Below are positions 46,201-56,208 of a stretch of DNA of 64,000 nucleotides, one piece after another. Source of the stretch: Aspergillus flavus (taxonomy: Eukaryota > Ascomycota > Eurotiomycetes > Eurotiales > Aspergillaceae); contig NC_092409.1 in NCBI RefSeq assembly GCF_009017415.1, positions 1,302,001-1,366,000 of the forward strand. The letters run 5' to 3'. Every line of letters begins with the position of its first letter. Within the stretch, counting starts at the first letter, position 1. Under the pieces are notes generated by a model. That model had not been told where the DNA came from, ran no database searches, and worked only from the letters and a program-made list of their open reading frames with translations. Made by a program: the position numbers and the translations under genes.

Positions 46201-48868
46201 AGGAAGAAGTGTATACGAGACTCCAGGCCCTTCTCCTCTCAACCAAGAACACCCTCTGGGTCACTGAAGGAGGAGGAACGAACATTGGGCGACCACATCT
46301 ACACCTCATTGAAGGTCTATTCAGAGTATTGTCTGAAGAGGATGGAGGCCGAGATCGCTACATTCTTTCTCTTGAACGACAACAGACAGAAAGACGCCCT
46401 CACCACCGACTAGTGCTAGATCTCATATCGCACATTCTTTCCCCAGTCTCTTCAGTTATTGATTCTGAATATAATGAGCATCAGGGGGTGCTGCAAGTTG
46501 GGCGCATAGTTAACCATCATCCTCTGAACAACGCGATTTCCGCTCAGACAAACCCACAACAAGCCATAATGAAACCATTTGGCTGTGGGACTCAATTGCG
46601 TCTTGATACTTCATCCTCCAGCATGACGAACGGTTTTCGGTTCATTGAAGCCGAATGGGGCGACCAGCCTCTTGCCGCCAACGAAGTGGAGCTTGAAGTC
46701 AGCTACGTGGGCGTCAACTTCCGCGATGTTCTTATTGCCCTGGGCCAGCTTAATGTCGGGGGCATCGGCCTCGAATGCAGCGGCACGATTACGCGTGTTG
46801 GCACAGCGTGTCATAAGTTCAAAACAGGAGATAAAGTTGTCGGTTTTCTACCCAACTGCTACTCAACACATCTGCGGTTTCGCGAGACAGATCCTGTCGT
46901 TCATATCCCTCAAGGGATTTCCCTGCCTGCTGCGGCTGCTGTCCCTGCAAACTTCATTACTGCGTATATGGGGCTAAAGGAACTCGCACGAATTCAGCCC
47001 GGCGAATCCGTCCTCGTTCATTCTGGAGCTGGCGGAACGGGCCAAGCAGCGATACAGATCGCGAAGCACTTCGGAGCCCAGGTCCACACTACAGTCGGCT
47101 CTGAAAGCAAGAAGAAATTTCTAATGCAAACATACGGGATCCCGGAATCCCATATCTACTCGAGCAGGTCCACATTTTTCTCGCAGGCGATTCTCCAACA
47201 AACCGCAGGGAAAGGTGTTGATATAATCTTTAACTCACTCTCCGGTGAAAGCCTCATCAAGTCATGGGAGTGCATTGCCCCGTATGGTAGATTCATTGAG
47301 ATTGGCAAGAAGGACATTCTCTCGAACAGCAAGCTTCCGATGATTCAATTTGCGAAGAATACAACCTTCATTAGTCTAGATCTAGGGTCGTGGGCAAGGG
47401 ACCGCCCAGCTGCTTGTGTCTCTGCACTAGCAGAGATCCTCGCCTTGCTCGTGGAGGGAAAGTTCCAACCCCCAAGTCCAATTGCCACATACGGTGTTTG
47501 TGAAATGGAGAAAGCTTTTCGACTGATGCAAGGTGGGAAGCATCATGGTAAGTTGGTTATTGAGATGCGTCGAGATGACCCAGTCATGGTAAGCATTGAG
47601 TTATCCACTTACTCCATCGTTTCACCAATCTTAGCCTGCTGACCTGTAAACAGACTGTCCTAAAGCCCAAACCCAACTCTTTCTTTGACCCTAATGCTAC
47701 ATACGTTATTTCCGGTGGATTAGGTGGCCTTGGTCAGAATGCTGTTAACTGGCTGGTTTCTCGTGGGGCGCGAAACCTTCTCCTACTGTCACGATCTGGT
47801 GAAGCCAGCGCCGAGGGACGTAAACTGCTTGATCAATTACACAGCCACGGCGTTAAGGCCATGGCTCCGGCATGCAACGTGAGCGATGCACAGTCACTCC
47901 GCAAAGCGCTCGACGCCTGTCAATCACACATGCCCCCGATCAAAGGCTGTATTCAGGGTGCGATGGTATTACATGTAAGTGTAGCCTGTGCTTCAAGCAA
48001 GTCTTCTGTATACTAACCCCTACCATAGGATGTCTCGTACGAAGACATGTCATACACCGCCTGGCAAACAGCAGTCAACCCCAAGGTACAAGGGTCATGG
48101 AACCTCCACGAGCTCCTTCCCAAGGGAATGGACTTCTTCATCTTGCTATCGTCAATCAACGGCCTGATCGGCTCCAGAGGACAGGCCAACTATGCCGCCG
48201 GTAACACCTTCCAAGACGCACTTGCCCACTACCGGGTCAGCACCGGCGAGCGCGCCACATCTCTTGATCTGGGCCTCTTCACGTTTGCCGGGGCGGTTGC
48301 AAAAGATTCAAAACTGAGGGAAATGATGCGAAACAACTCGGTCCTAGAGCCGGTCACCGAGGCGCAGTTCCACGCTTTGCTCGACTCCTATTGCAATCCC
48401 GTCGTAGCCCGGGATCTCGGGCTTAGCTGCCAGACAGCGATCGGTGTACACCCAGTGGTGATGGAGCGGGGTGCCGGAAGGGCGTATTGGCTCGAGAAAC
48501 CACTTTTCGGGCTTTTACAGCTTGACCAGGCGTCAGAAGTTGACCAGCACGGTCAGGCGCGCGGAGTCAATATCGCTGCCGCGTTGCAGAGTGCTACATC
48601 GTCGGCGGAGGCAACTACATTGACTGCGGAGGCTCTCACGCTGAAGCTTTGTAGGGTTCTCTCGCTTTCCGAAGGTGATATCGACGAGAACAAGGCTTTG
48701 CATGAATATGGTGTTGATTCGCTGGTTGCAGTCGAACTTCGGAGCTGGTTCTCGAAAGAGATGCAGGCTGATGTTGCTGTGTTTGATATCATGGGGCGCG
48801 CTACGATTACGTCTCTTGCGCAGTTGGCAGCTGGTCGAAGCAAGCTGGAAAAGGGATGGTCTGTGTGA
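40286..48868 (+). CDS. Highly reducing type I polyketide synthase (KS-AT-DH-MT-ER-KR-ACP)
   Basis: Fifteen exons give 2573 aa: 40286-40903, 40957-41305, 41374-41458, 41514-41670, 41723-42220, 42272-42392, 42457-42616, 42672-43680, 43785-45110, 45163-45495, 45562-45623, 45687-45769, 45829-47588, 47654-47974 and 48029-48868. The KS triad is Cys185 (DTACSSS), His320 (EAHGTG) and His360 (VGHLEG). The AT serine is Ser656 (GHSAGE). DH has His998 (H-x3-G-x4-P) and Asp1189. The C-methyltransferase SAM motif LEIGAGTG starts at 1468. ER has [11 protein letters not shown] at about 1998. KR has GGLGGLG at 2208 and Tyr2349. The ACP serine is Ser2525 (VDSL). All active sites are intact and there is no thioesterase or reductase end. 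It should build a reduced, methyl-branched polyketide chain. Intron 4 uses a GC donor. The KS histidine spacing (135, then 40 residues) supports the first four splices. Confidence 0.93.
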
Positions 48869-49979
48869 GGGACTTTGTTTGGCTTGGTAGTATCTAGAGA
48901 TTATAAGGTAATTGGGAATGTTGATTTAGTCTATGTTGTTTCTTCCTCCTCTCGTCTCGAGTAAAGGGCTACCTCGCAAATAAAGCCACACTTTAGTCAT
49001 TGTGCTTTGGGCAGTCGCGCAACATAATGAGTATTGACTGCTAAAATTCGATAAGTAGCACGATTAATTTCTGTAAGAAATATAGCCAGGTGCCCTAACA
49101 TGCCGCAACCATCCAGCCCAAAGGGACATAGTATATTCCCATCCTCATCTCAAGCATAAAAAATATACAGACCCCCGATACCCTAATGATAATCTATAGC
49201 AAACCCCACCATATCCAACAACATGTACAAAGTAATACACATCATTTTCTCACTTATCAGTACAGTACAATGTACACACATACATACACAAGTACACAAG
49301 TACACAGTCCATATTATGCACAGTGATGTCATTCCCTAAGATCGACATACCACTTACTAGTAAAAACAGTGAGGCTTCGGGCTCCCGTTCTCGCCCCCTC
49401 CGTCCCTTAGTCAACGTGGAAAAAAACAGGAGACTCTCTAGGCAAACCTGACGTGGCGTTTACTTGTACCAATCAGATGAACTGATAATGTACTTTCCAT
49501 GGAGGTGGAGAGGAAAAATGAAGCAGAAGCATGTTGTCTCTTATCTGGTGTCCACTGCCCTGTATGTTGACTGGAGGGATTCGCTGGCTGTGGTGTGTTT
49601 TTTTCTAGGCAGCCATGTCAGTCCGCTGGTGGGGTAAGAATAGAAGGATTGGTATCTTGGTACATATCTTGGTATGGATAGCATGTTGGGAGTTGATTTC
49701 GGCCTGATGGGGTTTAATTGGATTTGGTTAGGGCATGAAAGTGTCAGTGGTGACGCCCGATTGAGGGGTAGTTTTATCACATAGTATAATTTAGGATTAT
49801 TTGATAATTTTTTTATTTCGTGTTTTGAATGTCCTATCTTTTGATATATGATATGATATATTATGTAAACAAACAGGAAACAGGTAGAAATCCGCCCAAG
49901 ATGAACACAAATGAAAGGTAATAGTAAGAAATAATAAAAATATGGCCACCGAAGTTTGAACACATACCAGGAACCCCAA
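48869..49979. other. 3' flanks of convergent PKS and GTPase genes
   Basis: About 1.1 kb without a supportable gene. Near 49,250-49,310 there is an imperfect ACACA/CATACA tract. Near 49,838-49,862 there is a short ATATGAT repeat. The 140-codon minus-strand frame 49541-49963 is low in family features and AT-rich, so it is not called. Confidence 0.5.
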
Positions 49980-51329
49980 CTACATCATCACACATCCACT
50001 TCGGCGGTTTTTCTCTCGCGCCATTTGCGTTTCCAGCTCCAGTAACCGTGATTCATATTCGTCTCTGGCGCGCAGGACTCGGAGATCGGCGTCTCGCTGG
50101 TGCAGGGCTTCTTTGTGGGCCATCTCCTTTTCGTACATTTCCTCTCGTTCGGCGTCGCGTTGTCTCCGTAGCTCCTCGATAGCTTCTCTGTGCGACAGCT
50201 CCTGTTGATGCATCGCGTCTCGTTCCCTCTGTAGCTCGTCGATGTCCATGCGTAAGATGCTTTGCTGCTGCTTACTGCTCTTCAACTCCTCCTCGAGCTC
50301 CGCCCTCACGGCCTCAATCTCCCTCTTATGATTGAGATCCTGTCTCCGTTCAGCCTCCCTCATCTCCTTCCTCAGCTCATTCAACTGCCTCTCATATCTG
50401 GCCCGTAACCGCTCCACCTCCGCCTGCACCTCCTTCCCAGCAGCAGTCTCCCCCAACGACTTCCCACTCGCCATCTCCTCCTGAATCCGCAGCGTCACAT
50501 TCTGCGGCCGCCCCAAAATATACCGAATAATCTCCGTCGCAGAGCGAACCCCATCATCCTGGCGAAAAACCCGACTTCCATGCCCGATCATCTCGCCCCA
50601 GAACTTCCGCTCCGATTTCAGCTGGCTCTCACGCTTGATTTCCTTCTCCGTGGGCGGGTTGCTCCACATCGTCGTGGCGAGAACCACCCCGCTGAGACAC
50701 TTCTCGCCGCAGAGCTTCTTGAACATCATTAGATTGCGGATGGAGGCGCCACCCATTCGCACGTCTTTGATTCGGTGGAGGTAGATTATTCCGGCCAGTT
50801 TGATGTTGGAGTTGTAGGAGAAGCGGAGCCAGTCGGCGATTTCGACGAGTACGTCTGTGTCGGAGCGTGTGGTGTCGTCGAAGCCCGGGGTGTCGATTAG
50901 GTAGATTCTTTGGTTGTCTATTTGGGCTTTGTGGATGCCTACTTCTGTTGTGCCTGTTTTTGGTGAGTTTGGTAAGTGGGATTGCTTTTTTAGAGACAGG
51001 TAGGTGAGGAATTGGGGAAATGGAAAATGGAATGGCTTACAGGACATCAAGCTATCGCCTACGAGGGCATCTTCGTTAAAATGTGAGATGAAGGTGCTTT
51101 TTCCGACACCTGTTATCCCCATCACTGCAATCACGCGGTCGTCTGGTCTGTTTATCTCGAAGCAGAAACGTAAGTAAAACGGTAAGTGGATTAGTGGAAT
51201 CTGCATGGAATATACGTACGTGATATCTGGTAGTTGGCCATCATGTTGATGTTCCTTTTTAAACATGGGGGTGAATGGCTCGTCCATCGAGACTTGGGAC
51301 TCGTAGCCTGATTCTGACTCCGAATGCAT
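49980..51329 (-). CDS. AIG1/GIMAP-like GTPase with coiled coil and C-terminal CaaX box
   Basis: Exons 51220-51329, 51041-51147 and 49980-50953 give 396 aa. The G domain starts with the P-loop GITGVGKST (residues 47-55). The second intron joins SLMSC to TTEVGIHKAQI, and the G3 motif is DTPGFDD, followed by YLHRIKDVRMGG. This layout is that of the AIG1-type branch of septin-like GTPases. From about residue 225 to 385 the chain is an uninterrupted Glu/Arg/Gln-rich coiled coil. The protein ends CVMM, a CaaX-type prenylation motif, so membrane attachment is likely. No biological role is known to me for such fungal proteins. Its closest visible relative is the divergent neighbour at 52119-53568, with which it shares the LHRI(K/T)D block and the long coil. 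Confidence 0.85.
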   Translation of the reverse strand: MHSESESGYESQVSMDEPFTPMFKKEHQHDGQLPDITYVYSMQIPLIHLPFYLRFCFEINRPDDRVIAVMGITGVGKSTFISHFNEDALVGDSLMSCKPFHFPFPQFLTYLSLKKQSHLPNSPKTGTTEVGIHKAQIDNQRIYLIDTPGFDDTTRSDTDVLVEIADWLRFSYNSNIKLAGIIYLHRIKDVRMGGASIRNLMMFKKLCGEKCLSGVVLATTMWSNPPTEKEIKRESQLKSERKFWGEMIGHGSRVFRQDDGVRSATEIIRYILGRPQNVTLRIQEEMASGKSLGETAAGKEVQAEVERLRARYERQLNELRKEMREAERRQDLNHKREIEAVRAELEEELKSSKQQQSILRMDIDELQRERDAMHQQELSHREAIEELRRQRDAEREEMYEKEMAHKEALHQRDADLRVLRARDEYESRLLELETQMAREKNRRSGCVMM

Positions 51330-52118
51330 CTTGAAGATAATAAATATGACAATATTCCCAGCACAATAATCTAAAAAAAAGACAATGTTTTGAGGAGTCC
51401 GTAGTATGTCCGGAATCAGGGTATGTGGGACAGTAGACTTTAACGAAAGAAAAAAAGAGAGAGACTGATTGTTAATTAAATCTTTAATTCTCCGGCTTCA
51501 ACTTAGAAGACTGGAAAAGGCATTTAAGCCAAGTGGAAACGGGGATTTCTCTAGCCTTCTCGAGGCGTATGTATCATGGACAGACACGCATTCCACACTT
51601 TGACGTGTCAATCCCGTCTGGTAACATCTTTGGTCTTGCTGCCTTATAGCCATTGATTAGCTGCAACACTTGCGTAATGAAGAGGAGTAAGAGGAAACGA
51701 ACAACAAACACACAATATCCACTTTGGCTGCACAGGTTCAGCTGTTGGCTTTGTGGTGACACGCAGCGAGCAGGGGTTAGGGCGTTTTGGGATTGCTTTA
51801 CTGGGGCGTTGCCAACTCAGTCTCGGGTCTGAACGACGAGGCGAGAACCCTAGACAAGTCATGAATGTATGCCTGGCGAGATGTTGTTGGGCCTTGATGT
51901 TTGCCTTGAGATGATGCCTCACTTGGTTTGATTTTGTGAGTATACAATTATGGTTTTTTTCTTCTGGCTTTTTTGTTTTACTTGTTGTGTTTTCCTGTTT
52001 TCTTCTTTCTTCCTATACTCTTACCTTCCGTTGTAACTTTTCTTGACTTCAACCCTAAGTCCTAACTACCCCCCTCACCAAAATAACCACTCCTCAAGGA
52101 AACACACACAAACCCACC
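51330..52118. promoter_or_regulatory. Divergent promoter between the two AIG1-like GTPase genes
   Basis: These 789 bp separate the start codons of the two paralogues. The part before the plus-strand start is pyrimidine- and A-rich in turn, as often seen upstream of fungal genes. The open frames at 51574-51922 on the minus strand lack family features. No repeat shared by both promoter halves was noticed. Confidence 0.5.
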
Positions 52119-53568
52119 ATGACAACAAAAGGCTACTTCGCAGGCATCCGCCGAAGCTCCACAGAACCCATCTCGAAACCTCCCCGGCGAATATCTGTCG
52201 CATCGGGTGCAATACCAGAAGCGTCTACACAACGACGCAACAGCCACAACGTCCACTTCCGCGAAAAGGACACGGCATCCCAACAGTAAGAGCCTACTCA
52301 CTTAGTCTGAATACCCAGGCAATGCTAACAAGATTACCCAGAGATGACACAGTCGTAATCGCAGTAATGGGCGTCACGGGGTCCGGGAAGAGTTCCCTGA
52401 TCTCCCTTCTTGCGGATCAGCCGGTGGGAATTGGACATAATTTGCAGTCTCGTGAGTTCAAGTTCTCTATCTCCTTTCCCTTAAAAAGATGAAGATAGGA
52501 TAGATACTAAGAAGATTGATAGATACGACACACACAGACATGTTCAGCTTCTCGCACCCCGAAACCAAAAACACCGTGATCCTCCTCGACACCCCCGGTT
52601 TCGACGACACCGATCGCTCCGACACCGAAATCCTCAAAGAAATCTCCTGCTTCCTCGCCATGATCCACGAGAAGCGCTGGCGTCTTGTTGGCATCGTCTA
52701 TTTACACCGCATCACAGATCCCCGACTCGGCGGCTCCGCGATGAAGAACCTGCACATGTTCGAAAAACTCTGTGGCAGTCGCAGCTTTCCGGGCGTTGTG
52801 CTGGTGACCAATATGTGGGGGGACCTGGAGCCGACGGAGGCAGGGCGGGCGCTTGGGGAACGGAGACAGGGGGAGTTGAAGAGTCAGTTTTGGAAGACGA
52901 TTATTGAGGCCGGGGGACATGTTATGCAGCATGATGGGTCGAAGGAGAGTGCGTCGGCGATTGTGTCGTCGTTGGTGAGGAGGAATGAGGAGATGGTTTT
53001 GCATATTGTGCATGAGCTGGTGGAGGAGAAGAAGACTCTGGATGAGACGGATGCTGGGCAGTTTGTTCAGGCAGAGTTGTTGAAGATTAAGAGGAAGTAT
53101 GATCGGGAGATTGCTGATCTGCAGGAGAGCATGGAGGAGGCTATGGAGGCGAGGGATGAGGAAACCGCCCGCGCCATCAAGAGGGAGAGGGAAGCCGCTA
53201 AGGCTAAAGTGGCGCAGAAGGCTCGTGAGTCCAAGGGTCTCAAAATCTCGATGCAGCAGCTCGTGCAGGAGAAGATGGCTGAGTATGATGCTCGTGCTAC
53301 GGAGCCGGAGAACCAGGAGGCTGTTAAGGGCCGGATCACGGAGCTGTTTGAAGAGTTTAAGTCGGAGATGCGCGAGGAGATGCGCGAAGAATTGGAGTCT
53401 GAGATGCGAGACGTCAAGGAGAGACTTGCGAAGATCGAAACTGGGCCGACCGAGAAGGCTGAGCAACGAGTTGAACAGCGAGAGGAAGAACAGCCAAAGG
53501 AAGATAACAAGGCTGGCGGACTGATGGGATGGTTCTCCAGACCTCTGAGCGGGTTCAGCCGAGCTTGA
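52119..53568 (+). CDS. AIG1/GIMAP-like GTPase with coiled coil (no CaaX box)
   Basis: Exons 52119-52285, 52342-52451 and 52523-53568 give 440 aa. The N-terminus is basic and Ser-rich (GIRRSSTEPISKPPRR). The P-loop is GVTGSGKSS (66-74) and the G3 motif is LLDTPGFDD, followed by YLHRITDPRLGG and VLVTNMWGD. The second half is a long charged coiled coil. The end, LMGWFSRPLSGFSRA, has no prenylation box, unlike the divergent neighbour. Both genes have introns at matching places: one just before the conserved VIAVMG strand and one at LQS before TT. A tandem-inverted duplication is therefore likely. The cellular role is unknown. Confidence 0.85.
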
Positions 53569-54185
53569 ACGAGGCTGGAGAATGCATCACTATCTATGCT
53601 GGAGTTGGGATACGGCACTTTATTTCTGTTAAGGTATAATACTCTAGGAGTTATGTATTTACACGGCCAGATAATATAAACGGACAATAATGCACTTTAA
53701 CACATGCACATATGCACAGGCTTCTATCAAATCTCCCCACAGCATTTTCTTCACTGCCGGTCCCCGCAATCTGTAGATCGGCATTAGTCTTGCATCAACT
53801 CAAGGTACGAATAAGGGCATGGAAGTCACGGGCCAATCACGTGTGCCATATTGAAATGCAGACTGAAGAAGAACCAGAATCATATGAAAGACTACCTAGG
53901 CAACAACTCGCAACTCCCTTTCGAGACTTCCCAAGCTGATGTGGGGCTCGCAAGCCCTTCTCGAAGAGGAAACGTGTAAGCGTGCATAAGCCACTAGTGC
54001 ATGCGGGGGAAGCGACTTGACTGGCGGGGAATTCCTGGCCAATTTATGCATATCAACATGTGCAAATGGTATAGCTGACCTGCCTGAAGGATTTTCGACT
54101 ACTATAAGAATCACTAGGGATCCTGGCCCAAAGCGCATAGCTCCCAGAATTGTGCTGTCGAAGTAGATTCGACACTATACTCGCC
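53569..54185. other. Spacer between GTPase 2 and the P450
   Basis: A 617-bp gap that carries the 3' flank of one gene and the promoter of the next, both on the plus strand. Short open frames only. Confidence 0.5.
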
Positions 54186-55931
54186 ATGATTGAAGAACTA
54201 CTCCACCAGATGACGCCTGGGAAGGCATCTGTTCTCTTCCTGGGCGTCTTTATTGTACTTTGTTTAGTGCGGAAAGTACAGGTATCGATGCATATCAAAC
54301 GACTGGGGGGTAGAGCCCCTCAGATACAGTTTCGCTTTCCATATGGTAAGTACATACATACTTCCAAGACCCACTAAGTGCAACTTCGCTAACATGACCA
54401 TAGCCATGGACTTTATCTACAATTCCCTTAATGCCAACAGAGCCCACCGGGACCTAGAGTTCTTCGGCAACGCAATCAAAACAGCTAAGGGAGCATCGCA
54501 GATCGACAGCCCCAAAACAGCCGAAGTCAGCGCAGGCATCTCGTCTCGATTTATCTTCACCCGCGACCCCGAGAACATCAAGGCGATTCTCGCGGGCCAA
54601 TTCGCGGATTATGGGAAAGGCGAGCCCTTCCACAACGACTGGAAAGAGTTCCTGGGTGACAGTATCTTCGTCACGGATGGAGAGCTGTGGTCTCGCTCGA
54701 GACATCTGATTCGACCTATGTTTGTGCGTGAGCGAATTGTGGACACTGAGGTTTTCGAGAAGCATGTCCAACATCTTATTCCCTTCTTGTCGGGTGGAAA
54801 TTCACCGGCCGGCAGCAAAATTGTGGATGTTGGCCCCTTATTCTTCCGCTACACGCTGGATGCAGCTACCGACTATCTTCTGGGCCAAGGCACGGACAGT
54901 CTCCAGAACCCGACGACTTCGTTCAGTGAAGCATTCGGCTATGTACAACATCGCCAGGCCGATCTCACACGACTAGGGTACGTACAACCTTCTAGTCATC
55001 AGTGAGATGTAACCCCGAGTCCCCGTCCAATCAACTAACCATGCACACACACAGGATCTTCAAATTCCTCCTCTCACTAAGGGAATTCCGCCGCAACCTC
55101 AAAATCATGGATAACTTCATCCAACCCTACATCAACCGAGTCCTCTCCCTCTCAACCGCCGAACTAGACCAAAAACTATCCAAACAAGACACCTTCCTCG
55201 ACTCCCTCGCACGTTTCACCCGAGACCCCCGAGTCCTCCGCGACCAACTAGTCGCAATCCTCCTCGCAGGCCGAGACACAACCGCCGGAACACTCTCCTT
55301 CTGTCTCTTCGAACTAGCCCGGAACCCCCAAGTCGTGGCCAAACTCCGACAGGAGATCGAGTCGCGACTAGGCGTTGGCGCCAAGGGCCGGAAGCCCAGT
55401 TATATTGATTTGAAGGAGATGAAGTACCTCAATGCTGTGCTGAATGAGACGATGCGTCTTTATCCGGTTGTGCCGTTTAATGTTCGTCTTGCACTTCGGG
55501 ATACGACCTTGCCTCGGGGTGGTGGGCCGGATGGGCTTTCGCCAATTGGGGTTCGGGCTGATACGCGCGTGTTGTATTCGACTATGCTTATGCAGCGGAA
55601 TCCGGAAAATTATGATGCTCCTGGTTCGCCTGGTTATGTTGATCCGGAGAAGTTTCATCCCGAGCGCTGGTTGTCTGGGTGGCAGCCGAAGCCGTGGCGG
55701 TTTATCCCTTTCAATGGCGGGCCGAGGATTTGTCTTGGTCAGCAGTTTGCTACTATCGAGATGGGGTATACGGTTGTGAGGATTCTTCAGGCCTTCCGCG
55801 AGATTAAGGCCTTCCCTGTCAGTGGGAAGAGTGTTGTGGAGGATCCGGTTCTGCGGTTTGAAGTCACCTTGAGTCCTGGTTCAGAGTTGAACTGTCTTTT
55901 TGTGCCAGAAGAAGCGAGCCCTACCAAATGA
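54186..55931 (+). CDS. Cytochrome P450 of CYP52-like character
   Basis: Exons 54186-54345, 54404-54977 and 55055-55931 give 536 aa. An N-terminal membrane anchor (VLFLGVFIVLCLV) is followed by a basic segment. The helix C region has WSRSRHLIRPMF, the I-helix has LLAGRDTTAGTLSF, the ExxR motif is NETMRLYP, PERW is present, and the haem loop is FNGGPRICLGQ with Cys471 as ligand. The wording of the I-helix and haem loop resembles the CYP52/CYP63/CYP539 group, many of which hydroxylate alkanes and fatty acids at the end of the chain. It would sit in the ER membrane and need P450 reductase. Whether it belongs with the PKS cluster about 5 kb away is open. A fatty-acyl-like substrate would be compatible. 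Confidence 0.9.
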
Positions 55932-56208
55932 GCGAAATTGTTTTACTGGCTGGTGCGCGACTGATTAAAGGTGGTGGAATGTCCCAGCATCCTGGGATCG
56001 TATAATGGGTGTTCACAATTCTTTAGTTGGGTATATAAATTGCTAAAGAGCGTGCCGTAAATAGCTTCTGTTTCATAACTTCATTATATGCTATGTGAAT
56101 TGACATCGTAAAGGTCCAAGAGTCTGCCTCCGCAACCATCAAGTGTACATTTTGGTACAGTAGGAATGTGATCGTATGAACGAACGAGCTGAAGACCAGC
56201 CATAGCTC
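55932..56208. other. Short spacer between convergent P450 and glycerol kinase genes
   Basis: 277 bp between two stop codons on opposite strands. No feature of note. Confidence 0.5.

Noticed and set aside
40286..48868. The idea that the PKS is a frameshifted pseudogene, because its coding region is broken into many frames
   Set aside because: All 14 breaks are explained by introns with valid splice signals. The joined frame closes at exactly 7722 nt, and every catalytic residue and the KS spacing are intact.
52702..53687. Long minus-strand open frames antisense to the second GTPase (254 and 206 codons)
   Set aside because: They are Leu/Ser-rich mirrors of Glu/Lys/Arg-rich coiled-coil codons. 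The plus strand has the P-loop and G3 motifs and consistent splicing.
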